Assembly: GCA_013398615.1 (NCBI GenBank)
Contig: VZSR01001479.1
Location: forward strand, 11,812,095-11,876,094
Reading direction: 5' to 3'
Source: Brachypodius melanocephalos
Taxonomy: Eukaryota; Chordata; Aves; Passeriformes; Pycnonotidae
Length of the DNA stretch: 64,000 bases
The position numbers were made by a program, and so were the translations under genes. This document shows, piece by piece, positions 27,450-40,032 of this stretch. The notes under the pieces are model-generated. The model saw nothing but the letters and a program-made list of their open reading frames with translations, made no database searches and had not been told where the DNA came from. Every line of letters starts with the position of its first letter. Position 1 is the stretch's first letter.

Positions 27450-28000
27450 GTGATGACCCAGCCTTTAAGGGAAGGATACACCCAAGATTTGTAAATGCTT
27501 GTGGTTGAAAGGAATGACAAAAGTCAGAAGGTCTTCAAACAATCAGAAAGATTTATTAGCAAATTGCACACTTAAGATAGAAATTGGTACATTAGTCTCC
27601 ATCTCACTATATGAGCACATAGCAGTGGTTTTTGTATAAAAAGGGCAAGGTGAAAGGGAGGAAAAAAATTGGGGAAAGAGAGAGAGAGAGGAGAAAAGAC
27701 AGGAAAAGAGATCAGCAGTCCTAGTTCCAGTGTAAATCCAGGTGAAGAGATGTCAGTCCTGATTTCAGTGCCAATTCAGCTGATAAATGTTGTTTCAGTG
27801 TCAGTCCAGATATGACAAGATCCTTTTCCCCACTCAGAATATCTCTGTTCTGTCTCTGGGCCTCTATGTCCTGTTCATGTTATAATCTAAAGCTTGGCAT
27901 ATTGAGGACTATTAACAGAGCCATGGTCTTGCATGAAGACACATTTTAATTTTTCTCGTGACTTTGACTTCTTCTCTGACTAATGTAGGAGGGGCACTTT
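27450..28000 (-). mobile_element. Possible old LTR, minus strand (weak)
   Basis: On the minus strand an AATAAA signal reads out at about 27551-27558. Across the block there are a purine-rich tract with (GA)n at about 27675-27693 and a series of short CAGTCC/CAGTGC-like motifs at 27715-27810. The overall texture resembles an avian LTR read backwards. I could not place convincing TG...CA ends, a TATA box at the right spacing or a target duplication. A unique purine-rich region is an equally good explanation. Confidence 0.22.
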
Positions 28001-31000
28001 TTTTCCCCCCATTTATTCCCAGTCGTGTGGAATTTGCCAGGGTTGCTGTTGTAACCAGACTACTCAAACATCCCTATCGAGTTCCTAGGACAACTGGATT
28101 ATCTTTATAAATAAGATTTTATTTGACTTCTACTTTATGAATGTTTGGAAAAACTATTCTTGTCTTTCTTTGCATGCTATCTGCCTGAGCTGAGCTTTAA
28201 AACTTTCTGTGTGAGATTCTTACCCTACGTCATGTTTCTAGAAACATAAATGCATTATATTATGAACTTGCAGGTAATATCCTTTAAGCTTGCTGCGTAA
28301 TAACTCCCTTGCTTATTCTGTGTGTTTGTAAATCTGATGGCTGTTCATAGCTAGCTGGAGCTGTCCAACAGTTTGACACCTGGAGTCCTTATAGGTATCT
28401 ATAATTGTCTGTGCACTTATGGATGAAGTTATGGATGATTAATCAGCTGTTCAGATAAGCAAGATGTTTAGAAAGACATAAAAAAGCCCCAAGCCATTCT
28501 GCACTGACTTGAAGAGTCAGTCAGATGGACCTAGTCTTGTGCCCTTGGCTTTGCCTTTGCAGATATCAGGCTCATTCTCCTGAAGAAGAGTGCCTTGCTG
28601 TGTGACATTGCAAAAATGTAAGGAAGTCGTCTGTAGCCTGCTACAGCATTGCCTTATTCCACATTTGCAGACTAAAATGATTAATTCTGGGCAGATGGCA
28701 GACAGTGGATGGTAAATCATGCAGGGTTGTCAGCTCACCAGCCATTGAATCTCAGCTCTAAATAGTGGCACTGGGTTAATGATCTAATTGTGGATAGGGA
28801 GAATTGCATTCACAAAGTAGATTTTCACTGAAGTTTCTAAAATGACTTCACTGTACACTTTCTTGGGCTATTGTTATTTCTCCATTTAACTTAATTTGTT
28901 TTTGCTGTGCAGACTCATTAATTAGATGGCTTTATAATCAAATTGCAAGGTTGGCCATAATTATGCAGTCAAAAGTGGCTAATGGATCAGTTTGACTGTA
29001 AATTCTAGCTGACAGACCTGGGAGAGGGTAATTCTGGAGGGTTTTTAAAAGAAAATTAGCTTAAATTGATTTTTTTTTTCAGTTCAGAACAAAAAAAGAT
29101 ATGTTCTAATCAGAGCTTACATCACTGTGTTACTTTTTAAAAAACCCTAACAGTTACTACAGTTGTAGTGTTGAAACAGTAACCTACTGTAATTCAATTT
29201 TAACAAAAAACTTCATATCTCAATACACCCATTCTTAGTATCTTTTTAACCCAGATTTACAAATAAATCTCTAAACACCAGTTTACATTGAATTTTTGTG
29301 AGGTTTATTGCCTGGTATCTTTTTGTGCCATTAAGACTCAGCTGATTTGGGCAAACGTGTGGATGTTTTTCGTTTGTTTTCAGTGAACCTGGTAACATAC
29401 CTACCTGAAATGCTTGCATTTTGAGAAGTTCTATTGTGGCTTTCTCTCAAATTCTTGCAGAAAATGCCAGTTGTGTATGTTCCCTCTACACAATTGTTGA
29501 AAAATCGTATTTTTTTTTTCCTAGGGGAATAATTATGGTGTATTTCTTTAGAAAAATTGAATAGTTTAAATGAACTTACAATTATTTCATTTCCACTTAA
29601 TTTACTAGGCTGGTACTTAGAAAAAACACAGTTAAACTTTCTTTGAGGCATGCTCTGGTTCATGAAATACCTTATTTTTTATATGTGGATTTTTATACAT
29701 GGATTCATGTATAAACAGCTTTGAAAATTTTGGAAATATCTGCTCCAAGACTTGTTAAAATAAAAAGCTTTTCTCAAACACAGAAATGCTTTCACAGAAA
29801 TGTTGGGAAGAGTTTTTGTCCTCAAAAAGCAGTTGCTCTCATAAGCTGTAAGAGAGAGAACCTGCAAGGCTGAGCTTCACTTTTCAATAGCTACAACCAA
29901 ACTAGAGGATTTCCTTTAATTTATAGGGTTTTTAGGGTTTTCCTTCTGTCCTTTTAATTATTTCCATGTCTGGAATATCTGAGATTGCTTTTTTGCAAAA
30001 CCTTACACTGATTTTTAGCTACGATTGAAGTGTTTTCCTAAGTATTAAGGTGTTTTGTGCACGCAGGGACGTTTTGACAGGGTGGGAAACTGCTGAAGGA
30101 TGGTCAGGATGGAGTTTCCACCATCTGCATTTGTATTCCAAAGTAGGCCCAGGGCTAGCTTCTTTCCTTTCTGTCTTTGCTAGTAAAACAAGCCCTGAAA
30201 AGGGGAGGCTTGTGTTGCTTTTTGCTACCACTACTCTCCTCCTCTGCTTCCTCCTCAAGAGCAGCCATTTGAAGTGTGCTGATGCTCTTTGATCACTCTG
30301 CTTTTACTCTCCCTGGTCCAGGAGCGGTGGAAAATGCCTGCTGCCGTCTCTGGAGCAGAACTTTGGCAGCTGCCTCATAAACTCATTGGTTTACAGTGGA
30401 ATGAGATTAATAGCAACAAGGGCAGCAGATCTTGAAGAAATTGAGCTACTTTGTGGGGTTAGAGCCAAGGAAAAGTTATTTTAAGCAAGAAAATAGTCTT
30501 AATATTCCTATGACAATACCTGTGGGGTGAACTGGGCTTTGTCCTAGATCAGAAGCTCCTAAGACTGGGTTATTAGGAAGGATTAGGTGATCTAGCTGGC
30601 TTAAAGAGCAGAGAGACTACAGAATGCTGATTCTGCCATGGTTTTCTGCAGGAAGATTTCATGAAACTGATTAAAAGGTTTAATGGGTCTTCCTAATTTT
30701 ACATTTCCTATAAGCAGTTTGTGTGGCTACTGTAAAAATGCTCTTGAGTAATAGGAAAAGTACAATATTTTGTCTTGCAGTGATGACAGAATCTGTCAAA
30801 ACTGTTCAGAGGGTGCTTGCCCAAAGAGGTTTGTACTCTGGCAATCAGATGCTTACCTGAGAAGATTTAATCATTTTTTGAAAATTGTTGTGAAGTGAAA
30901 CTAAAGGAAAACTGTTGCAGCAATCTAAGCACTTTCCAGTACATTGGAGATTCAAATATTAGAGAAACATATTCCAGTATTAGATATCCCAGTATAGAAA

Positions 31001-34000
31001 GACTGGAAGCTAATGTGAGAAACTATTAATTAAGTGCATGGTGACTCTGTCTACAGTTTAATGATTGTGTGATTTGATAAAGAAAAGTTTCCCATGTCTA
31101 AGTTTATGCCAAAAGTCACTGTGAGTGATGAGGGCTTTGGTGTTTGGTGTTTTTCCCATTTTTTCAGCTTCACCAATTACAGATTTCAAGTTCTTTTTTT
31201 TTTTAATCTCTATCCATGTGCTCCTTAAACCATATCAAAGTCACTAGGTCTATTTAGAAAAGATTGGAAGTCTGTAGGAGTTTGGTGTCTGTTTTACCCT
31301 TGAATTCTCTGTATAGCACAGTATTCCAGCAGAATTTATGGGCTTTGCTGGCCTTTTGTGCAAATAATTTAATACCATATTTACATTTATTCCATTTCTT
31401 CAGCTTTAATAAAAAAAGCAATCCTAATAAAGAGTCTTATTCTTAAGACATTGAACATCTCAGAAGTGTTGAATGTTTTCACAAAAAGTTATTGGGAAGA
31501 TATGACTGGGGTCATTCTTCTAAGATTTTTTCCTTTTCAGTTGTGGTCTAAGTCTTCACCTAAAAAATATGATTGTGGAGGTGTGCTTTTCTTAAACCTT
31601 TTCGATATGGGAGGCAAACAAGAAGATAAAGAGTACTGCCATGAGAATCAGACACTTGGACTCAGAGACTAATAGTTAACCCTTGAGAGGAGTGTGTATT
31701 TGAACAGGTGGATGTTCATACTGTCCGTAGGCTTCTATGTGAACACAGAAGTGCTGGATAGAAAAGTAAAAGCACATCTTAGGGATTCCTGGTTTTTCAT
31801 CAAGACTAAAAATGGAACCCACGGTTGGGAAACCAGATGTGATGTTTAAAGGCTTTTAAACATGATGATACTGTAGTACCCCCACTGGGGAAGAGTTGCA
31901 CAGCCTCCGTTGCCAACACCCTCATGAGGCACATTTCACGGTTTGAGCTCTGAGTTAACAGTCACAAGGCAGTGTGACTTGCTTATCCTGGGAGTCAAAG
32001 TATCTAAAATTCCTCTTTTGAGATTTTCCTAAACTCCTGGGTGCATGTGCAGAAAGAAGGAATGCTTCAAGAGGGAAAAAAGCCAATATTTTAACTATAT
32101 ACCAATACCTTGTCCTATACATAACTAAGGATGTTTCTAGCAATTTTTTTTTTTCCACTGTCAGAGTTTGCTTTTAGCAGAAAAGGCTAAAATTTCAGTT
32201 AGAGAACTTGGTGTTTTTAAACAGTTTTGCAGAAAACACCCTCTAAATCCATGTTGTTAATGTTAGCTCCTGTAATCCATCTCTGGGTGGCACCCACACT
32301 AGATAAGTACTCAGTGCCGTGAACGCTGGATTGGTTCAACCAACAATTGTTGGTTGGGTGAATCAAATTGATTGTGACTTCTCAGAAATGGATGGTTGAA
32401 GAAATTATCCTTCTTCCTACTTTTTTGTTTAATAGTACATTGCTGTTAAAATCACCGTTATTATACTTAAAAGAACTGTGTCGTACAACTGATCTCAAAC
32501 TGGTCAAGTTAATGATGCTCCACTAAGGTCATATTTTAAAACTTTAGCCATGCCACTTGTTAATATAATTGTTGGCTTCAACTAAATTTGCTTTAGCAGT
32601 AATTTTACCAGATATTGTAGAACTACAATGTAAGTTACTTTCATCCTTTATTAAATATTCTTGAGGGGTTTCTCTGTTTAGATGTGTCTCTGTCCAGTAT
32701 TGTGTTTAGCTTTTGTAAAGCCTGTCTGGGAGATTTTACTGATATTTCAAAAGCTTTTGTTTATATTTAAAAAGAAAAAAACCTAGAGATATCTAAAACA
32801 CCAATCCATTTAAGTTATACTTGCTGACTCCACAAAGGCTGTAGCTATATGCAAAACAAAGAGACAATTTCATTTTGTTATTGTAATTGTTTTTGATTGT
32901 AATTTTGCAATATGCAATTGCAACAAGAAAAGCAAAATGACCTTTTTATTTCAATAACAAATGTGTTCAAAAGGTAACAGATGTAAATATCTTTGAATTC
33001 AGAACTCTGCAGCTGGCTTATTCCTTTTGCAACTGAACCTCTGGATAATGCTAGCACTCACTTTACATTAATTTTACACCTTGCTGTTTATCTATGTGAT
33101 GGAAAGTGACAATAATTTCTTTAATAGATACTCAGTGATTTTTATATTCTGTTCTACGTCTTACTTTTTTTTTCCACTTGATTGTGCATGCCATGGTTGA
33201 AACTGGTGTAAAAGACTCAAATAATGGAGGAAGCTCACTGTGGCTCTGTGTAAAGGGAAGGGGATGTTCTTTGTTAGGGTTAAATTCAGATGGAGCAGTG
33301 TTAGTTAACTGCTATCTTAAGTGTCCTCACTGCTAACTTTTATAGCACATTTTACAGCTGTTTAATTTTGTAATTGCACTGTGCTATTGTTTAGTTTTGA
33401 AAATGCAGCCACCTTTCTCCTCAAATATTTGCATTGTGGGTCACAGGAGTGGCTTCTGCAAGGTCAAGAGAGTTTTCTCTGAGCAATACCCTTTTCTGTA
33501 TTTCTGGTTCTTCAGCCTCCTGCTGGGTAGCATTGATTTGGCTGCTTGTTTACCTGGGAGCTGGAGGGGAGGAGATAAGGAGTGAGTCTAAGGCTAGAAG
33601 ATGCGGTTAAACATTTTAGCCCTGTGATTAGCAGGCTAGGCATAAAAAATATACTTCAAATTGTGAGTTAAAGCTGTATGCTCATCTGGGCCAGAGATTT
33701 ATGCATTTTTTTATATAGACAGTTTTATAATTTTTTTTTATAGGCACACTCAGAGAATGAGACTGTGATACTGTAAGTTAGAAAGAGTAACTTATTTCTC
33801 TTAGATTGGCTGCATCAAAGGAAATATAGCTAATCATACACAGTATAAGCTTATTCACATCTGATATATCAAAATAAGGCACTCAGATGCTTATTGCAAA
33901 GTGCTGGGAGTGTGGACTCCTACACAGAGTTGCAGCTCAGGTAGTTGCTGCTTAGAGGCTTTTCAGACCGTGCTAGAGTTGCTCATATCTTCAACTAATA

Positions 34001-36344
34001 TTCTCTGAGACAGTTTCTATGATAGTGGTATTAACCCCCACAGCACAGTATGCTTTATAACTCACTTAATTGAGAACAGGAGCAGCAGTGGTGGTGTATG
34101 TCCAGTCAAAAGTGTGGTGTAAATACAGTGAGTATAAAATTGCCTCCTGTGGACTACAGAGCCAAGAGCACAATAGAAACCTTCCAGGATAATTATAATT
34201 CCTCTCACATTGATTTACTATTTACGAGATGCTTGTGGTATAATTTGAGAAGAGAAAAATGCATAGTTCAGTTTAAAAAACTGTCATTAGTTTTCTTCCT
34301 CAGGCTGAGCATTCCACACAATTCCTTAGTTCACCTTTCTCCAAGTTTTCATATAGCAATGGTGTTTTTTACTGAAAAAAACCACTTGTGCTTTCTGCAT
34401 TCCAACTTTTCTTATTTCCTATTGCACTTATTGGCCCCTCCATTTCTTTCCCACAGCTCCAGGATTATTTATTTATTTAAAAAAACCAAACCTGTATTAT
34501 ATTCTTACCAAGCTCTTGGTACCCTCTTTCAACATCTTAAGTGTTTCATGGGTAGATGAAGACAGGAGTTCAAATTCCAGATGCCTCCCAAATTTAAACC
34601 TCTTGACCTGAGTAGCTTGCTTTAATCCTAGAAAATTTCTGAGGGTGGGAAACAAGTTTTTGCTTACAGAAGTACCTGTTGGGAGGAATGAAATACTTGA
34701 AACTTCTTTTCACCCCCATTTTTCCTCTTAAATGTGGATGGATGGATGTGGTTATACAACATGCACTTACTGTTGGTGCTGGAAAACTGAGGGAAGGCTG
34801 AGGTTTCTGGAGCCGTGATACTCTTGGAGGAGGCTGGGCTTTATCCCCCATCACTTTGGACAGATAGCTGGGTAAACTCAACCTTTTAATGTGAAAAATT
34901 TGCTGTATATATTTGTGTATGCTACCCCTTACTTTAAAGTCTGTTTTACATAAAACTTAAAAGCCTGTGTTGTGCAAATGTTAGTGGTAACAATATCTTT
35001 GACAGAGACATCCTTTTAATAAGGACAGAAGGCAATTGGTGCTTGGCAGATATCGTGTACTGTGATATCACAGAATTGACTGGGATGCTCTTCACCTACA
35101 TCAGATCTGATGCTTGATGCTTCTGCAGTGAGAGACTGGATTGGTAGTCCTCACAGTATGGGAGACAAGAAAGTAAAAGGTTCTAATAACCTTTATGTCT
35201 GAGTGTCTAAATAAGACTACCCATTGGTGTACCCTGCATGGAATGTCCATGCTTAAGCCTTTAGAAATGGTTCAAATTTGTGTGATGCAAACACTAGCCT
35301 TGATAATATGCGACCTCACAAAATTCAAGCACTGAACAGCCTCTTTCCAGCTTGGAGCCAGAGCAAGAGCCTGACACTCCTCATCCTGACAAATGAAAAA
35401 CTGGATGGTTTCAGTTTTCCAGCATAGGAACTGAATAGACTTTCTCCAATATTGTCTAAGTTGGCCATTTCTAGATCTGCTGTTATCCCCACTGTCTACT
35501 GCACCTCTAGTACAGTCACGCTGTCTGTGGAGCCTCAGCAGCAGAACTGCATCTCTGTCATCTCTGGCTGCAAAAGATCAGATCTGGAAATCATCAGCAG
35601 AGATGTGTCTGTGTGCCCTGTGAAAGAAAACCAAGTCCTACTAAAGAGCTGGTGATCTTCTAAATGTGCAAAAGTTTGACTGAATGACTTGGTCTCAAAT
35701 CTCCTCAGCATGTTTCCTGCAAGAAACAGCCAAGTAACATTTTTTTAAACATTTACAACTGTCTTTTCTTATTCAGATTCAGCTATGTTAATTGTAACAT
35801 AACCCTATAATCTTCCCTTTTGACACAAGTGAAGGCACTAGGAGACAGCTGATTTTGCTGTTAGCTGTAGATGCAGTAGAGAAAGGTATTCTTGCTTATA
35901 TTATCATCTGTGATATGACAGTTTGGATGGCAAACTATGAGTTGCAAGTCATTTGCATGCACATGTGGAGCCTTGAAATGATCATCACTTCCAGCTGGAG
36001 CCAGGGTTGCTGTCTCTCCTTGTCCTTTTCTGCCACTTGCTTTTGTTAAACAATAAAAGCTTGGGGTGCTTCAAATAGTGTCAATATCCTGTGTCTTGAG
36101 CTTTTTCAGTAATTTGCCTATTGTATATTTTAATTCATATCAAAATAGGAGGTCTGTTGTTTCATTCCTGGCGGAGTTTACTAACAGACACCTGAATTGG
36201 ACTGTACCATCCATGGCAGTGGAGAGTTGCATCCTGGATAACTTCCCTGAATATTGTCCCACATTGCTCCTGACTCCTTTAACTTTCACGTTGATGCTTT
36301 GCTTCTTGCCTCTCAATAACCTTATTGGCATTTGTGTACATGGA
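28001..36344. other. Unique sequence with no recognisable gene
   Basis: AT-rich unique DNA. The longest open frame in the whole window (34098-34556 plus, 153 codons) is here. Its product is rich in Phe, Leu, Ser and His, begins at an unremarkable ATG and matches nothing I know; it looks like a chance frame in a pyrimidine-rich stretch. A GGAT microsatellite of about three units lies at 34736. No CR1 or LTR was recognised in this 8 kb. Confidence 0.4.
28911..29020. promoter_or_regulatory. Candidate conserved non-coding/enhancer element
   Basis: A non-repetitive AT-rich patch has a dense group of homeodomain-type cores: ATTAATTAG at 28917, TTATAATCA at about 28932 and CCATAATTATG at about 28955. 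No low-complexity run interrupts it. Vertebrate enhancers often look like this, but so does chance AT-rich DNA. The call is inference from motif density only. Confidence 0.2.
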
Positions 36345-36575
36345 TCATATGGCTGAACATGAGCCAGCAGTGTGCCCTGGTGGCCAAGAAGGCTGGTGGC
36401 ATCCTGGCCTGGATCAGGAATAGTGTGACCAGCAGGAGCAGGGAGGTCATCCCTCCTCTGTATTCAGCATTTCTGAGGCCACACCTTGAGTTTTGTGTCC
36501 ACTTCTGGGCCTCTCCACTTAGGAAAGGTGTTGAGATGCTGGAGTATGTCCAGGGAAGGGCAAACAAGTGTCTAA
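36345..36575 (+). mobile_element. CR1 LINE ORF2 C-terminal fragment, plus strand
   Basis: About 230 bases encode the C-terminal end of CR1 ORF2 in one open frame. Recognisable peptide blocks are QQCALVAKKAGGILAWIRNS, then TSRSREVIPPLYSAFLRPHL, and CVHFWASPLRKGVEMLEYVQ. These are family signatures of the region after the reverse transcriptase domain. The fragment lacks both the upstream catalytic part and the 3' tail, so it is truncated at both ends. The frame runs on into flanking unique DNA, giving a 96-codon chimeric frame with no expected function. Confidence 0.92.
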
Positions 36576-37756
36576 TGAGTATCTCTGGGTTTGCTTGGGA
36601 TAAAATTGTTCCTTTTTATTAAGGATCAGATTGAAAAGAATGGAAGTGCTATGTTTGGCCGTAGCCTACTGTGGTATTGTGCCTCCTAATAAATTCCATA
36701 GTTTTGAGGTGGAAAGTGGTGTTTGACACTTGGGGTTCCACTTCTGCATTAATAAGGTACTGAACTAATAAACAGGACTGTTCATAATTTTGGTAAGACA
36801 ATTTAGTAAGGGTATCATATCATCATTGGCCTGACATGCTTAGCAAAACCTGGTGTATTTCATGAAATCTTAAGCTTTGTAGAAATGCAAAAGTTACTCT
36901 TCTGAGGGCCAAATGAATTTGATATTGCCTTTGGATAAGCAGTAAAACGAAGAGGTTCAATGTTATTCTTTGAAATTTATCTCTGAAATAATTAATGATA
37001 ACATAAAAATTCATTTCCCACAACTGAGCATGACTGGGGGTGTCGTGTCTGGGATAGGTGATTTCCTTTGTTGATTGAGGAGTTCTTCCCCCAGTGTGAT
37101 GATTTGTTATCCCTTCAGCTGTCCTGACACAGCTGTTGTGTGCTATAGATTGAATCATCAAAGCCTTTTATTTTCAAGTGGTTGTAAACAACTCTGAGAT
37201 AACTGAGATTTTATTCCTTCTGTCTCCAAGCCTTCTGGAGGTTTTGATAACTGAGTGCCAGCAGTGAGGTGGAGGATGCTCCTGCAGCCGTGTCACTTCC
37301 GTGCCAAAGCACATTTGCTCTGTGAGCAGCAATGACTGAGGATGTCCAGGAGTTCCCTTGTTGCTTCTATTTAGATGCCAGAAGGTTCTCCAAATAATTG
37401 CAAACTTGTAATGCAACTATGTGTGCATATTAGGCCATAAACTGGATATTAGCCTGTAAACAGTGCCCTGTTATGTAATCCCTTTTGTTTAGATGATGAG
37501 ATTATGCTCTAATGCATATTAGAAAGTTTTCTACTATACTGGCTCATGTAAACACTAAACATTTACTTTGATATCAGGATCAATTCTGCCTGCAGCACAG
37601 GGCATGTGAAATCAAAACCTGGCTTTTGTGTTCAGGCTCATTTTGAGACTGTAAAATGCTCTAACACTTTTTCCTGGAAGGGGAGAGGTTTAGTGTTGAA
37701 TTATTTCTTTCTTTCTAATTTTGCAAAATGTTTTTCTTAAAATTACTAAAATTTGT

Positions 37757-37850
37757 TTACAGGTTTTTTTTTGGTTTGTGGTGGGTTTTTTTGTGTTTGA
37801 GTTTTGTTGGGGTGTTTTTGTTGTTGTTGTTGTTTTTGTTTTTTTTTTAC
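37757..37850. repeat. G/T low-complexity tract
   Basis: T runs broken by G, including a (GTT)n stretch at about 37819-37833 and a final T10. The same type of tract recurs at 8452, 39240, 41805, 52343, 57036 and 63655, always T/G on the plus strand. Confidence 0.9.
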
Positions 37851-39451
37851 TTTGAGCTAAAGAGACTACGGTAGCACTGGTGGTGTGCTATGAAATTCTA
37901 CCAACATTTAATTCATTGAGTTTTTAAAGTCTTTTCAAGTCTGTTAGTATTTATATGAAACTTCTGCCAAGTCTTTCAGTGTCTCTGCTTCCTACTAAAT
38001 GCTTGAAGTGGTGAACTTTAACCAAGATATGTAACAGACCTGCCAAGACAAACCACTTACGAATCATTATCTTTTCTTTAACTCATTTGGAACCCCTCAG
38101 TTTAGCACACTGCCTTGTGCTGTGTGTGCAACATTTTCATTTTATAGATACTAGGAAAAGGGTGTAGAAAAAAGAGAGAATCTTTCCATTGAGGAGACAC
38201 AAGCCAGCCAAGCAAGTGGTGGTCCTTCGGAAGCTGCTGTGGTTTCAGGGCTGGTCTTGCATTGTTTCATCATGTTTTGGTTGCCAGTTCAATGCTGGAG
38301 GTTCTTCCAGGTTTTTGCTTCTGCTCCTCCCCTGCTGTACTGCTGCCTTTCTGAGAAACAGCCTCAAATATAAAAACCAAGCAGGAATTGCAAATGCATT
38401 CTGTGGCTTCAAAGTCATCTAATGTGGCAGAACTCCTCTGCAGTTTTGTCCTTTTGAAGCCTGGCTACTTAAATTTTGTTTGATGTGAAACTGTCTTTTA
38501 AAATAGCATTTTAAAATTTACATTTCTGTTTGAAGGTTTCTTTGGAGTTTTGAGCTGATAGCCTGTTGTAAGGCAATAAAGTTTCTGATTTTTAAAGCAA
38601 ATCTAAGTATTTCATAATGTATCTCAGATGGATTGAAGCCTCTGTTAATCCTAAGTAATTACTGCAATACTTTGCACAGTTACCTTCCAACTTTTATGTC
38701 AACAGAATAATAACATAAAAAGATAGACCTGTTTCTCTTCCAACACCCATTTAAGTGGAAGAATAAATTAGACTAAAGAGATGCCATAGATTTCATTTGG
38801 TTAAGAGGAGATTTATGACCTAATATTTTGTTAAATCAATTTCAAGTATACCTGTTTAAAAAAAAAAACAAAACACCCAGAGGTTTATTGGTAGTTTATT
38901 GCAACAAATTTGCCTTTCCATAAATAATTACATTTAAAAGAAAGCCAGAAAGTATAAGCCAGACAGAAAGGTATTGAAATGGAAGACAGACAGCTTCCTT
39001 CTATTCCATATGAGATGTTTTCTTAAATTAAGCTTAAATTTGTTCTGATTTGTTTTTAATTGCAGAATTCCAATGTATACTTACTTTAGGAATCAACATA
39101 TATTTCCAAACATCATCATGTTGCTATTATCCAAAGCCTGATTTGGTGTCATCCTGCAAGGTGCTTTAAAGTTTTTTAAATTTTTTTTAAAAAATTAAGC
39201 TCTAATTTGCTGCTTAGACTTGTTTTTCTATAAAAAGTGAAGGTGTTTGGTGTTTTGGGTGTGGTTTTTTGTTTTTGTATATTTTTTTGTGGGAGGGAGT
39301 GGAGCTAGTGGTTTTGATTGTTTCTTTGGGATGAGGCAGAATATTTGGACTTATTTCTTTGTTTACTTTTTCTTCCCCTAAAATATAGTTTTGCTTCAGG
39401 CAAAAGGGGCATGTTTTAAAATACACCTTTCTACCATGAGATAGAAATTAC

Positions 39452-39607
39452 TGTGCCTTTTGTATAATTTTGGGAAGTCTTTCTTTGTCTGCAACTTTCA
39501 TTTTAAGAGAGCTCATCAAGTAAGGAGCTACTGTCACTAAGGAGCAGATGTGAATGTCCATTCTGACCTTGTCTCTGATCTCTTCAATAGTGTTCTGGTA
39601 ATTACTT
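39452..39607 (-). other. Candidate coding exon, minus strand (unproven)
   Basis: Read on the minus strand, a pyrimidine tract followed by TTTTTCTAG makes a good acceptor directly before 39607. The next 156 bases are open in one frame and end at a CA/GTAATT donor-like site at 39452/39451. The length is a multiple of three. The peptide, which includes EEIRDKVRMDIHICSLVTVA and then PYLMSSLKMKVADKE, has a balanced, protein-like composition without low-complexity bias. I do not recognise it. If the donor is not used, a TAA follows immediately (39448-39450). It could be an exon of a minus-strand gene, a decayed pseudogene piece or chance. Confidence 0.22.
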
Positions 39608-40032
39608 CTAGAAAAATGAACAGGAAGTAAAATACATCTAAATAATACAGAGCAAGTGAAGACAATGTAAGGTATATTTTTGAATGCCTTTAATCCTGCT
39701 GTAAGTAGATGCATCTTTCTCCCACCATTTTTTAAAATTTCCCTTACATTTAAAGTCCAACATCACCTAATAAAGATGAGACTCTAGAAATAACTTTAAC
39801 ATCACCTTCTTATGTTACAGCAAGTATTATAGCTAGGGCTTTGTTCTTAAGTGGGGTTTTTTCTTTATAATTTTTATAATGGATGTTCTCTTTAGATTAA
39901 TTAAATATTAGGGTACACAGATATTATCTTTTTAAACCAAATTGTTTATAGCAATTCAACTCAAGCACTTGTGGTGTTGAAAAAGACTTAATTCACGAGC
40001 AGCCTGTGTGTCTCAAGCTCTTGGAGTGCAGG

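Larger units (their letters stand above)
36576..40032. other. Unique sequence, one candidate exon
   Basis: AT-rich unique DNA containing T/G low-complexity tracts at 37757-37850 and 39240-39320. An open frame on the minus strand at 39448-39714 is discussed separately. Nothing else resembles a gene or a known repeat. Confidence 0.4.

Noticed and set aside
29920..29942. Telomere-like TAGGG motifs
   Set aside because: Only two imperfect units; not a telomeric array.
34098..34559. Longest open frame in the window, 153 codons on plus
   Set aside because: The product is rich in Phe, Leu, Ser and His, has no recognisable domain and lies in pyrimidine-rich DNA. A frame of this length is expected by chance in 64 kb read in six frames.
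35065..35110. ATCACAGAATTGACTGGGAT, resembling a CR1 tail on minus
   Set aside because: The following bases do not keep the CR1 order (no GGACCTT or CATC block), so the match is too short to support.
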